DNA from: an uncultured Chloracidobacterium sp.
GTDB taxonomy: Bacteria > Acidobacteriota > Blastocatellia > Pyrinomonadales > Pyrinomonadaceae
NCBI GenBank assembly: GCA_937941715.1
Contig: CALDGX010000240.1
Location: 1-25,207 of the forward strand
Direction: 5' to 3'
DNA length: 25,207 nt
Part shown: positions 14,547 to 22,925 of the stretch, one piece after another
Layout: each line of letters begins with the position of its first letter
How positions within the stretch are numbered: the stretch's first letter is position 1
Position numbers and translations under genes: made by a program
The notes under the pieces: model-generated
The model's database searches: none
What the model was told of the DNA's origin: nothing
What the model saw: the letters and a program-made list of their open reading frames with translations, nothing else

Positions 14547-15692
14547 ATGACCACACTTGAGACACTTCAATATTTTAAGACGCGCGAACCGGCCATCGTA
14601 GAAGCGATCCGGGAGATCGTCGATATCGAATCACCGTCGAACAATATTGAGCAGAGTCTTGCGGTAGTTGGTCACATCGTCAAATGCGCTGCCGACTGCG
14701 GTATCGAATTGACCGTCGAGCGAGTGCCGGCCGACGGCGTTGGCGAACACCTTATTATACGGGCATGGCCCGGTGAGTCCCGACACATACTACTGCTCGG
14801 TCACACTGACACTGTCCACCCTATCGGTTCAATTAAAAAAAATCCGACCCGCATCGAAGGCGAACGGCTTTACGGTTGCGGGATATTTGATATGAAGGCC
14901 AACATCATCCTGATGATCGAGGCCATCAGCTATCTTGCCGACCAAGGTGTCAGGCCGCCGTGTCCGGTCACGATCCTCCTTTCGTGTGACGAGGAGACCG
15001 GCAGCCACACCGGGCGCGACCTGGTCGAACGCGAGGCGGCCAACGCCGAGATTTGTCTCGTCTTTGAGCCGTCGGCCGAGGGCCGTGTCAAAACCGGACG
15101 CAAGGGGACCGGGCAATATACATTGGTATCGCACGGTAGTCCGGCGCACGCCGGGCTCGAACCTGAAAAGGGGGTGAACGCTGTGTCCGAGATCGCCAGG
15201 CAGATCGAGTGTATCCACGCCGTCGCCCGGCCGGAACTCGGTACCACGGTCAATGTATGTACGATCAGCGGCGGTACGACGTCAAACGTGATACCGGAAT
15301 ATGCCGAATGCGAGATCGACGTACGTTTTACGACAATGTCGGAAGCGGAGCGCGTAGACGAGTCTCTGCGTTTGCTAAAACCGTTTGACGAACGCGTCAA
15401 ACTCGAACTTTTGGGAGCGATAAATCGTCCGCCGCTGGAGCGAACGCCGCAGGTCGCCGCACTATTTGAAAAAGCCAAGTCTATCGCCGCCAGCTACGAT
15501 TACGAGATCGATGAGATTCAGGTCGGAGGTGCGTCTGACGGCAATTTTGTCGCAGCTCTTGGCGTTCCGGTCATCGACGGACTTGGGCTCGCGGGTGCCG
15601 GAGCTCATATGCTTACGGAGCACATACTGATCAGCGATATTGCCGATCGGGCGACGTTATTGACACATTTGATCGCAACGGCCGCCCGTTAG
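14547..15692 (+). CDS. M20 family metallopeptidase (CPG2/ArgE-like)
   Basis: 381 residues. The di-zinc motifs are present: 'LLLGHTDTVHP' with His86 and Asp88, 'GIFDMKANI' with the bridging Asp115, 'CDEETGS' with Glu149/Glu150, 'VFEPSAEG' with Glu174, and His354 in 'GAHMLTEH'. The lid/dimerisation domain occupies about residues 185-295. This pattern matches glutamate carboxypeptidase (CPG2) and related amidohydrolases that release C-terminal amino acids from small peptides or acyl-amino acids. There is no signal peptide, so it is cytoplasmic. It follows the S1/P1 nuclease gene by 12 nt and precedes the tRNA-Sec gene by 19 nt. Exact substrate cannot be read from sequence. Confidence 0.9.
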   Translation: MTTLETLQYFKTREPAIVEAIREIVDIESPSNNIEQSLAVVGHIVKCAADCGIELTVERVPADGVGEHLIIRAWPGESRHILLLGHTDTVHPIGSIKKNPTRIEGERLYGCGIFDMKANIILMIEAISYLADQGVRPPCPVTILLSCDEETGSHTGRDLVEREAANAEICLVFEPSAEGRVKTGRKGTGQYTLVSHGSPAHAGLEPEKGVNAVSEIARQIECIHAVARPELGTTVNVCTISGGTTSNVIPEYAECEIDVRFTTMSEAERVDESLRLLKPFDERVKLELLGAINRPPLERTPQVAALFEKAKSIAASYDYEIDEIQVGGASDGNFVAALGVPVIDGLGLAGAGAHMLTEHILISDIADRATLLTHLIATAAR

Positions 15693-15711
15693 CGGCCCGG
15701 CGATCACACGC

Positions 15712-15811
15712 GGAGGCGCATCTCGTCCGGTGATGGGCTCGGTCTTCAAAACCGTTTGTGAGCGCGCGAGAGCGCGTCTCAGGTGGGTTCGACTCCCACA
15801 CGCCTCCGCCA
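15712..15811 (+). tRNA. selC: selenocysteine tRNA, anticodon TCA
   Basis: The 100-nt sequence folds as a bacterial tRNA-Sec and aligns block by block with E. coli selC. Acceptor GGAGGCG (15712-15718) pairs with CGCCTCC (15801-15807), followed by G and an encoded CCA. The D arm has six pairs (CTCGTC, loop CGGT, GATGGG). The anticodon loop CTTCAAA (15744-15750) contains TCA at 15746-15748. A long variable arm is formed by GAG-CGCGC, loop GAGA, and GCGCG-T-CTC. The T arm is GTGGG-TTCGACT-CCCAC. The eighth acceptor pair would be C-A (15719/15800), and the first anticodon-stem pair would be U-U; both are imperfections. Long variable arm, 6-bp D stem and TCA anticodon together exclude tRNA-Ser and a suppressor. 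Confidence 0.95.
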
Positions 15812-15859
15812 ATCGCTTTGAGTCACGCCTTTAGTCGGCCATTTTGTGGATATGGGAAG

Positions 15860-15873
15860 CCGCCTACAGGCGG
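15860..15873. repeat. short inverted repeat between selC and dprA
   Basis: CCGCCTACAGGCGG is a 14-nt inverted repeat (5-bp stem with TACA loop, or 6+6 around AC) 16 nt before the dprA ATG. It may be a fragment of a dispersed element or fold in the dprA leader; no second copy was noticed in the window. Confidence 0.35.
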
Positions 15874-15889
15874 GACTCCAATCGCTCGT

Positions 15890-17017
15890 ATGATTTCTTG
15901 GATCGCACTTAATATGACTCCCGGCGTCGGTCCGCGGGCAGCGACCAAGCTGCTTGAGCGGTTCGGGTCGCCGGACGCCGTGTTTCACGCGAGCCGTACC
16001 GAACTCGAATCGCTTCGTCTGACGCCTGAGTCGATCGAGAGCATCATGAAACGAGAGTTTCATGAAAAGGCCGTCGTCGAGCTTGAACGCGTCAAGGCGC
16101 TTGGCGGCGATGTTCTGATCCTCGATGACGGCAGTTACCCCAACCTCCTGCGAGAGATCGATGATCCGCCGATCGTTTTGTACGTCAAGGGCGATTGGCA
16201 GGGGTGTTTCGACCAGCCATGCGTGGGCGTCGTTGGCTCAAGGATGTGCTCGACATACGGCGAAAATTCGTCCGAAATGCTTGCCCGCGATCTGTCGTCA
16301 CGCGGCATCACCGTCGTTTCCGGTCTCGCCCGCGGTATCGACACCGCCGCCCATAAGGGTGCGATTCGCGGAAACGGTAAGACGGTCGGCGTGATCGGCA
16401 CAGGTATCGACAGCGTCTATCCGCGTGAGAACACCGGCCTTGTACGCGAGATCATCGCGTCAGGCGGCTGCCTCGTCTCGCAGTTCCCGATCGGCACACC
16501 GCCGATAAAAGAGAATTTTCCCTATCGGAACCGCATAATCAGCGGCCTGAGCCACGGAGTGCTGATCGTCGAGGCTTCTGAACGCAGCGGATCATTGATC
16601 ACGGCCCGGCTCGCGATGGAGCAGAATCGCGAGGTCATGGCTGTGCCCGGAAATATCACTTCGGGTAACTCTTTCGGGACGAATTATCTCATCAAATGCG
16701 GAGCAAAACTCGTGCAGCAGTGGCAGGACGTGGTTGCCGAACTGCCGTCAGAGATCGCTGCAACTATCCTGCCGCCGAAGATCGACCAGCCAAAAGCCGA
16801 AGACGCCGTTCGGCAACCCGAACTCATACCCTCCGATATGACCGAGCACGAAATGGCAATATGGTCACTGCTGTCGCCGGACGAAGGAACCCATATCGAC
16901 ATCCTGCTCGAAACCAGCGGACTATCATTTGGCGACCTAAATACAGCTCTGGTGGCCCTCGATATCCGCGATCTGATCCGCGTCCTGCCCGGAAAACACT
17001 TCGCCCGGCGAACTTGA
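15890..17017 (+). CDS. dprA: DNA-processing protein DprA
   Basis: 375 residues from the ATG at 15890. The N-terminal 'WIALNMTPGVGPRAATKLLE' is the SAM/HhH-like opening of the family. The Rossmann core has 'GVVGSRMCSTYGE', 'VVSGLARGIDTAAHKGAI', 'TVGVIGTGIDSVYPREN', 'PIKENFPYRNRIISGLSHGV' and 'IVEASERSGSLITARLAMEQ'. A winged-helix end (about 315-375) follows. DprA loads RecA on incoming single-stranded DNA during natural transformation. The frame stays open back to 15758, but that would translate part of the selC gene, so the longer start is rejected. No Shine-Dalgarno is obvious before the ATG. A terminator follows at 17104, separating it from the next genes. dprA next to topA is a common bacterial arrangement. 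Confidence 0.95.
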   Translation: MISWIALNMTPGVGPRAATKLLERFGSPDAVFHASRTELESLRLTPESIESIMKREFHEKAVVELERVKALGGDVLILDDGSYPNLLREIDDPPIVLYVKGDWQGCFDQPCVGVVGSRMCSTYGENSSEMLARDLSSRGITVVSGLARGIDTAAHKGAIRGNGKTVGVIGTGIDSVYPRENTGLVREIIASGGCLVSQFPIGTPPIKENFPYRNRIISGLSHGVLIVEASERSGSLITARLAMEQNREVMAVPGNITSGNSFGTNYLIKCGAKLVQQWQDVVAELPSEIAATILPPKIDQPKAEDAVRQPELIPSDMTEHEMAIWSLLSPDEGTHIDILLETSGLSFGDLNTALVALDIRDLIRVLPGKHFARRT

Positions 17018-17103
17018 TCGCGGCGAGTTTTGACATTGGTCGATTTTCCGATAAGGTATAGCCTCGAATTGACAGACTTGCGAACGAGGTGATAGAAGTC
17101 AGA

Positions 17104-17140
17104 ATGTCAGTACGCAATTAGGCGACTGACATATTTTTTT
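17104..17140 (+). terminator. rho-independent terminator after dprA
   Basis: ATGTCAGT (17104-17111) pairs with ACTGACAT (17125-17132), with an inner CGC/GCG extension and an AATTAG loop, followed by ATTTTTTT. It ends only a few bases before the ATG of the YkgJ-like gene. A weak TTGACA (17069-17074) upstream leaves open an attenuator role instead. Confidence 0.6.
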
Positions 17141-17145
17141 CTCGA

Positions 17146-17940
17146 ATGGTTGGATCTGTGGCAAAACCGATACGGATCACACGAATACCAAAGGCCGAGT
17201 ATCTTGACTTGATACGCGGATACAACCGCAAGAAGAAAAGCCGGATATTTGAACCGCAACTGCCGCTTGACCGGACGCCAAAACGTGTTTCGGAAAATAT
17301 CGCAACTGCCGCGGATACGCCGGTTCCGGAATGTACAACGTGCGGAGTTTGTTGCGATCTGCCGCTCGTAGTGCCGATCGCTAGGTCCGAGACCGATAGA
17401 TTTTCGGAGTATTGGGAGATATATCCGGACGGATCCGTTTCTGACGCTGTGATCGAACGGATGATGCCGCGCGACGTCGAAAGCGGACGCTGCATTCACC
17501 TTGCCGGCGAACTCATGGTCGATATCGGGTGCCGTGTTTATGGGGACCGGCCGTCTCCGTGCCGCGATTTTGAGGCGGGCAGCGACCGTTGCCACGAGTA
17601 CCGCCGGATGTACGGCGTCGAAAAGCGTCTGAGCCGCTCGGCCGCAAAGGCCGCTGTCGAGAAGATATCATCAACGCCCCGAGGGGTGATCACCTACGCG
17701 GTGATCGTTGTCGAATCGACCGGTTGGAAGTCATCATATTCCGCCGGTTCGCCCGACGGCCCACAGACCGTGCCCGTGACGTACCTAAGAATAGCGGCGA
17801 TCGTCGACGACATCGAGGATGATGTTAAGATCGTCCACTCTTACGAGGCATCGGAAGAAGTTTGGTTTGAAAGTGATTTTATTGGATTGACTCTTGATGC
17901 GGCACAGAGCCTGATCGAGTCCCGGGTCCGCCCGGATTAG
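17146..17940 (+). CDS. YkgJ-like cysteine-cluster (zinc/iron-chelating) protein with extra C-terminal domain
   Basis: 264 residues. The core (about 60-155) has CTTCGVCC (Cys63, 66, 69, 70), Cys116, Cys129, Cys139 in 'YGDRPSPCRDFEAG' and Cys148, matching the YkgJ/UPF0153 pattern of CxxCxxCC followed by 'C-x-VY-x-x-RP-x-x-CR-x-F'. Such proteins are thought to bind a metal cluster; their enzymatic role is unknown. Unlike the short family members, this one has a basic N-terminal segment (1-58) and about 100 C-terminal residues (165-264) with strands such as 'GVITYAVIVVESTGWKSSY' and 'VTYLRIAAIVDDIEDDVKIV'. It lies 11 nt before topA, so the two are probably co-transcribed. Confidence 0.75.
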   Translation: MVGSVAKPIRITRIPKAEYLDLIRGYNRKKKSRIFEPQLPLDRTPKRVSENIATAADTPVPECTTCGVCCDLPLVVPIARSETDRFSEYWEIYPDGSVSDAVIERMMPRDVESGRCIHLAGELMVDIGCRVYGDRPSPCRDFEAGSDRCHEYRRMYGVEKRLSRSAAKAAVEKISSTPRGVITYAVIVVESTGWKSSYSAGSPDGPQTVPVTYLRIAAIVDDIEDDVKIVHSYEASEEVWFESDFIGLTLDAAQSLIESRVRPD

Positions 17941-17951
17941 TGTCTTAACTT

Positions 17952-20474
17952 ATGTCAAAAAGTCTTGTGATCGTTGAGTCGCCCGCTAAGGCGAAAACGA
18001 TAAATAAATATCTCGGATCCGACTACATCGTAATGGCCTCGATTGGCCACATCAAGGATCTGCCGAAGAGTGGCCTGGGTGTCGATATCGAAAACAACTT
18101 TGAGCCGACCTACGAGGTCATCCCCGATATTAAAAAGCGGAATAATAAGAAGGTAGTCTCAGATCTCAAAAAGGCCGCCAAGGCAAGCGACGCGATATAC
18201 CTCGCGGCTGACCCCGATCGCGAAGGCGAGGCGATCTGTCAGCATCTGGCCGAAGAGATCGTCCCTAAAAAGACAAAGATACCGGTCTTTCGGGTGATGT
18301 TTAACGAGATCACAAAAAATGCCATTCAGGACGCGTTCAAGGATCCCAAACAGGTCAATGAAGACCTGGTAAACGCTCAGCAGACGCGGCGCATTCTTGA
18401 CCGGTTGGTGGGTTACAAGGTTTCACCGATCCTATGGAAGACGATCGGCGGCAAACTCTCGGCCGGCCGCGTTCAGACCGTCGCAGTCCGCCTTGTGGTC
18501 GAACGCGAACGTGAGATCGAGGCATTTAATAAGACAGAATATTGGTCGATAGTCGCCAATCTGACCGCTGCCTTGCCGCCCAATTTTGACGCCAAGCTAA
18601 ATAGGATCGAAGACAAGTCGGTCAAATACGGCAAGTTTGACGAAGACCTCAAACCGAGCGAGTACCACATCAAAACCGAGGAGCAGGCGAGGTCGATCGT
18701 CGATGAGGCGTCATCCGCCGAATACGTCGTCAACTCGGTTACGACCAAAGAAAAGAAGCGTAACCCTACGCCGCCGTTCATCACGTCAAAACTGCAGCAG
18801 GAAGCTGCCAGAAAGCTCGGCTTTTCCGTCAAGCGGACGATGACCGCGGCTCAGCGGCTTTATGAAGGGATCGAACTCGGCAGCGAAGGTGCCGTCGGTC
18901 TGATCACTTATATGCGAACTGACTCAACACGCGTGTCAGACGCGGCGTTGGCTGAGGTTCGCGGTTTTGTCGGCGGAAACTACGGCGAGAGCTATCTACC
19001 CGGAAAACCCAATTTTTATAGATCCAAAAAGGACGCTCAGGACGCTCACGAGGCTATCCGGCCGACTGACGTCAATCGTACACCCGAGAGTCTCGCGAAC
19101 CGGTTGCAGTCCGATGAACTTAAGCTTTACCGCCTGATCTGGCAGCGATTTGTCGCTTCGCAGATGATGCCCGCGGTCTTCGACCAGACCACGGTCGATA
19201 TCATAGCCGGGCGGTTTACTTTCCGCGCCAGCGGCCTTGTCCAAAAATTTGACGGTTATCTCAGAGTCTATGAAGAGGGCCGCGACGAAAAGCCGCAGGA
19301 CGACGAGGATGATGACGAGGAACGAAGTCTGCCGCAACTTCGCGAGGGCGAAACACTAAGACTTAATAGTCTGGATCCAAATCAGCATTTCACACAACCA
19401 CCGCCGCGGTACTCAGAGGCCACACTTGTAAAGGCGCTTGAGGAAAAGGGCATCGGCCGCCCGTCGACCTACGCCGCGATCATGACGACCATTCAGGACC
19501 GCGAATACGTCGAAAAGATCGAGGGCCGCTTTCATCCAACCCCGCTCGGGACGACGGTAAATGATCTGCTGATCGCCAATTTCGACGATATCTTCAATTC
19601 AGCATATACCGCCCGAATGGAGGAACAGCTCGACGAGATCGAGGACGGAAAACTGGATTGGCGCTCCGCTCTTCATGACTTTTACGGTAAATTCTCAAAG
19701 GATCTTGAAAAGGCCGATGAGACCATCAAGTCGATGAAGAAGATGTCCATCCCCACCGATGAGGTCTGCGAAAAATGCGGAGCCGGGATGGTCATCAAAT
19801 TTGGCAGGTTCGGCCAGTTTCTGGCCTGTGCCAATTATCCGGAATGTAAGAATACCCGTGAGGTGGCCAGCAAACGTGCCGACACCGAAAGCTCCGCAAG
19901 CGCCGACGGTGAAACAACCGGGGAAATTCCCGTATGCGAACTTTGCGGCCGCGAAATGGCTCTCAAGAAGGGCCGGTTTGGTTCATTTTACGGCTGTACC
20001 GGCTACCCGGAGTGTAAGAATATACGGAAGATAGCTAAGGGAGATCAGAAACCCGCCGCACCGCCCGTTCCGCTCGATGAAATGTGCCCGAAGGACGGCG
20101 TTCACCTTGTCCGTCGACAGGGCAGATTCGGAGAGTTCATTTCCTGTTCCAATTATCCGAAGTGCGACTATATAAAACGGGAGACGGTCGGCATTTCGTG
20201 TCCGAAAGACGGCGGTGACATCGCCGTCAAAAAATCCAAGCGCGGAAAGGTATTTTACGGCTGCGTCAACTATCCAAAGTGTGACGCCGTTTATTGGGAT
20301 AAGCCGGTCGCCGGCCCTTGCCCGTCGTGCAGCGCGCCGTTTCTGCTTGAAAAGACGACCAAAAAGGACGGCACCGTGCGGTATTGCCAAAACGAAGACT
20401 GTGATTATAAAATGACTGTCGATAACACTGATGTAACATCGGAAGAAAGATCAGGCGCCCGGCCTTCCGTGTAA
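17952..20474 (+). CDS. topA: DNA topoisomerase I (type IA)
   Basis: 840 residues. The TOPRIM domain starts SLVIVESPAKAKTINKYLG, with catalytic Glu9 and the acidic triad 'DPDREGE' (Asp87, Asp89, Glu91). The active-site tyrosine is Tyr320 in 'GLITYMRTDSTRVSD'. An acidic run (448-458) and 'KALEEKGIGRPSTYAAIM' follow in the core. The tail carries five Cys-rich ribbons: Cys606-632, 662-688, 712-738, 750-777 and 790-817. Ribbons three and four have 'CPKDG', so only three cysteines each. The enzyme relaxes negative supercoils by single-strand passage. It is the middle gene of a YkgJ-like, topA, methyltransferase run; the last starts 9 nt after its stop. Confidence 0.97.
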   Translation: MSKSLVIVESPAKAKTINKYLGSDYIVMASIGHIKDLPKSGLGVDIENNFEPTYEVIPDIKKRNNKKVVSDLKKAAKASDAIYLAADPDREGEAICQHLAEEIVPKKTKIPVFRVMFNEITKNAIQDAFKDPKQVNEDLVNAQQTRRILDRLVGYKVSPILWKTIGGKLSAGRVQTVAVRLVVEREREIEAFNKTEYWSIVANLTAALPPNFDAKLNRIEDKSVKYGKFDEDLKPSEYHIKTEEQARSIVDEASSAEYVVNSVTTKEKKRNPTPPFITSKLQQEAARKLGFSVKRTMTAAQRLYEGIELGSEGAVGLITYMRTDSTRVSDAALAEVRGFVGGNYGESYLPGKPNFYRSKKDAQDAHEAIRPTDVNRTPESLANRLQSDELKLYRLIWQRFVASQMMPAVFDQTTVDIIAGRFTFRASGLVQKFDGYLRVYEEGRDEKPQDDEDDDEERSLPQLREGETLRLNSLDPNQHFTQPPPRYSEATLVKALEEKGIGRPSTYAAIMTTIQDREYVEKIEGRFHPTPLGTTVNDLLIANFDDIFNSAYTARMEEQLDEIEDGKLDWRSALHDFYGKFSKDLEKADETIKSMKKMSIPTDEVCEKCGAGMVIKFGRFGQFLACANYPECKNTREVASKRADTESSASADGETTGEIPVCELCGREMALKKGRFGSFYGCTGYPECKNIRKIAKGDQKPAAPPVPLDEMCPKDGVHLVRRQGRFGEFISCSNYPKCDYIKRETVGISCPKDGGDIAVKKSKRGKVFYGCVNYPKCDAVYWDKPVAGPCPSCSAPFLLEKTTKKDGTVRYCQNEDCDYKMTVDNTDVTSEERSGARPSV

Positions 20475-20483
20475 GTCGACCCA

Positions 20484-21065
20484 ATGAAAGAAAATCTACA
20501 GTTCTTACAGGCTTTCTTAAAAAATCCGTTGAAGGTTGGGGCAGTTGCACCAAGCTCGCCGGAGTTGGCCGCTGAAATGCTGGTCGGCATAAAGCCCGAT
20601 GAAAACAACATCGTCCTCGAACTCGGCGTCGGGACCGGAGCGATCACAAAGTACCTTCAGCAGATCATCCCCAACCGGCAATCGTATCTCGGGATCGAAC
20701 TCGACACCGAAATGGTCAAGACGCTTGGCCAGAAGTACGCCGACCTCAACATCGTCTGCGGTAATGCGGCCGAATCGTATCGCATCCATCAGGAATCGGG
20801 CCTCGGCAAGGTGCGCTATCTCGTCTGCTGCCTGCCGTTCGTTTCGCTTCCTAAGGAAGTTAGCGAGAGCGTCCTGCTCGAAATCGAAAAGTTTATGGAT
20901 GAGGGTTGCGAACTGCGTATCTTTCAGTACGCACACGGCTATTATCTGCCCCCGGCCATCAAACTTCGCGAATTTTTACGAAACCGTTACGGCAAATCAA
21001 AACGCAGTCCGCTCGTTCTGAAAAACGTGCCGCCGGCATTCACCCTGACCTGGTCCTCCATCTGA
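20484..21065 (+). CDS. PmtA-like SAM-dependent methyltransferase
   Basis: 193 residues. 'FLQAFLKNPLKVGAVAPSSP' (7-26) is the opening seen in phospholipid N-methyltransferases and related rRNA-dimethylase-like proteins. SAM motif I is 'VLELGVGTGAITKYL' (44-58), the acidic end of motif II is 'GIELD' (70-74), and motif III includes 'VCGNAAESY'. The C-terminal half has 'FQYAHGYYLPPAIKLREFLR'. The best guess is N-methylation of phosphatidylethanolamine or a related lipid at the membrane; the same fold also methylates other substrates, so this is not secure. It starts 9 nt after topA and is likely part of that transcript. The next gene, after 92 nt, has its own promoter-like element. Confidence 0.75.
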   Translation: MKENLQFLQAFLKNPLKVGAVAPSSPELAAEMLVGIKPDENNIVLELGVGTGAITKYLQQIIPNRQSYLGIELDTEMVKTLGQKYADLNIVCGNAAESYRIHQESGLGKVRYLVCCLPFVSLPKEVSESVLLEIEKFMDEGCELRIFQYAHGYYLPPAIKLREFLRNRYGKSKRSPLVLKNVPPAFTLTWSSI

Positions 21066-21096
21066 CAAATCTTTACACTTTTTTCCTCCCTTTCTG

Positions 21097-21105
21097 TGCT
21101 ATAAG
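21097..21105 (+). promoter_or_regulatory. extended -10 promoter candidate for the M28 peptidase gene
   Basis: TGCTATAAG fits the extended -10 form TGnTATAAT in eight of nine bases' pattern except the last. TTTACA at 21072-21077 is too far away (22 nt) to be a normal -35. The start site would fall near 21112, about 45 nt before the ATG, with AGGAGA at 21142-21147 as ribosome binding site. Confidence 0.35.
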
Positions 21106-21157
21106 TAGTTAAGTCTTTACAAGAGATCCATTACATCTATCAGGAGATAAGTTAATT

Positions 21158-22921
21158 ATGCTACGACGCAAGATTGTAGGCATTTTGGTCATTTATACGT
21201 TTTTGCTGCCGACGTTCGCGCTCGGACAGGCGGCTCCGAAAGTCTACGAAGCACCGAAAGAGGTCATCGATAAGATCAAGGAAGAAGGTATAAAAAACTC
21301 GCAGATAATGCAGACGCTCAGTTATATGTCCGATGTTATTGGGCCCCGACTGACCGCGTCGCCCGGTGCCAAGCGTGCCAACGAGTGGACCCGCGACACC
21401 CTTGCGAAATGGGGTTTGCAGAACGCCCACCTCGAATCATGGGGCCCGTTCGGCCGCGGCTGGACGCTCAAGCGGTTTACGGCGATGGTCGATGGGCCGA
21501 CCGCTTTTCCGCTCATCGCGTATCCCAAGGCATGGTCGCCCGGCACCGATAAGCTGATCACCCCGGCGCCCGTCGACCCGAAGGCCAAGAACAAGGCTGC
21601 TGCACCGGCAAACCCGAGCACCGCATATACCGGCGAAGTTGTTCGCTTTAACGCTCAAAATGTCGCCGAGCTTGAACAGTACAAGGGCAAGCTGAAGGGG
21701 AAGATCGTCCTCATCGGCCCGATCCGTGAGGTCAAGGCCTGGATGGAAGCACCTGGCAAACGGTTCACCGATACCGAACTGCTAAATATGGCGGACGCTC
21801 CGGACCCGGCTACGATCCGGCGGCCCGCGGGCGGTCCCGGCGGCGGCCCGGGCGGTAATCCGAATTTTGCTCAAATGCAGCAGTTCAACTCGGCAAGAAT
21901 GCGTTTCCTCGCTGACGAGGGCGCCGCGATCCTGATCGACTCGGCCCGCGGAGACGGCGGCACGATCTTCGTGCAAGGCGCGACCGCTGTTCAGCCGGCG
22001 CCGGCCGCTCCTGGTTCTCCGGCAAATCCGCCGGTACGCGTTTATGACAAAGGTGCGAATGTTCCGATCCAGGTCAGCGCTTCGGTCGAACATTTCAATC
22101 GTGTTGCCCGAATGATAGATGCCGGCGAAAAGGTCACCATGACGATCGATCTCGCCGTCGAATATCAGGATGCCGATCCTAACGGTTACAATACGCTGGC
22201 CGAAATTCCCGGCACTGACAAGGCGGAAGAACTCGTAATGCTCGGCGGCCATCTCGACTCTTGGCACGGCGGCACCGGCGCTACCGACAATGCAGCCGGA
22301 TGTGCCGTCATGATGGAAGCCGTACGTATCATCCAGACGCTTGGTCTCAAGCCGCGCCGCACGATCCGTATCGGGTTGTGGACCGGTGAAGAGCAGGGCT
22401 TGCTCGGTTCGCGGGCCTACGTCAAACAGCACCTTGGCTATCTTGGCGATGGTTCGACCCCGTCATTTGGCGGCGGCGGCGGAAACGCGGCGCCCCAGCC
22501 TCTGACGAAACTCGCCGAGTATGACAAGTTCTCAGCGTATTTCAATATAGACAACGGCACTGGCAAGATCCGCGGCGTCTATATGCAGGGCAACGAGGGT
22601 GTCCGGCCGATCTTCCGAAACTGGCTGTCGCCTTTCAAGGATCCGAAATGGTACGACGCGTCGAAGCCGCTTGATATGAGCGCAAATACGCTCACGCTTT
22701 CCAATACCGGCGGTACCGACCACCTCAGCTTTGACGCGATCGGATTGCCCGGTTTTCAATTCATACAGGACGCCGTCGAGTACGACACCCGGACGCACCA
22801 CTCAAATCAGGATGTGTTCGACCGTATTCAGGCCGACGATATGAAGCAGATGGCGATCATCTTGGCTACATTTGTCTATCAGGCCGCGATGATGGACGAC
22901 AAGATGCCCCGAAAGCGGTAG
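21158..22921 (+). CDS. secreted M28 family zinc peptidase with PA-type insertion
   Basis: 587 residues, with a signal peptide ending near 'FALGQ' (1-24). The M28 metal ligands are visible: His365 and Asp367 in 'GGHLDSWHGG', Asp377 in 'GATDNAAG', the catalytic Glu411/Glu412 in 'WTGEEQGLLGS', Asp465 in 'FNIDNGTG' and a late His in 'TRTHHSNQD'. Between the pro-segment and the peptidase core lies a protease-associated (PA) domain, about 150-335, interrupted by a Gly/Pro-rich loop (221-235) and an Ala/Pro-rich loop (277-291). A second Gly run (438-443) sits in the catalytic domain. The family releases N- or C-terminal amino acids from peptides outside the cytoplasm (aminopeptidase or carboxypeptidase Q type). 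AGGAGA lies 10 nt upstream of the ATG, and a strong terminator follows. Confidence 0.92.
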   Translation: MLRRKIVGILVIYTFLLPTFALGQAAPKVYEAPKEVIDKIKEEGIKNSQIMQTLSYMSDVIGPRLTASPGAKRANEWTRDTLAKWGLQNAHLESWGPFGRGWTLKRFTAMVDGPTAFPLIAYPKAWSPGTDKLITPAPVDPKAKNKAAAPANPSTAYTGEVVRFNAQNVAELEQYKGKLKGKIVLIGPIREVKAWMEAPGKRFTDTELLNMADAPDPATIRRPAGGPGGGPGGNPNFAQMQQFNSARMRFLADEGAAILIDSARGDGGTIFVQGATAVQPAPAAPGSPANPPVRVYDKGANVPIQVSASVEHFNRVARMIDAGEKVTMTIDLAVEYQDADPNGYNTLAEIPGTDKAEELVMLGGHLDSWHGGTGATDNAAGCAVMMEAVRIIQTLGLKPRRTIRIGLWTGEEQGLLGSRAYVKQHLGYLGDGSTPSFGGGGGNAAPQPLTKLAEYDKFSAYFNIDNGTGKIRGVYMQGNEGVRPIFRNWLSPFKDPKWYDASKPLDMSANTLTLSNTGGTDHLSFDAIGLPGFQFIQDAVEYDTRTHHSNQDVFDRIQADDMKQMAIILATFVYQAAMMDDKMPRKR

Positions 22922-22925
22922 CACT

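Noticed and set aside
15758..15889. Longer dprA start reaching into selC
   Set aside because: It would translate part of a structured tRNA; the DprA family begins at the ATG at 15890.
21797..22432. Long minus-strand open frame inside the M28 peptidase gene
   Set aside because: It is a shadow of the GC-rich coding strand; the plus frame has all M28 metal ligands and a signal peptide.
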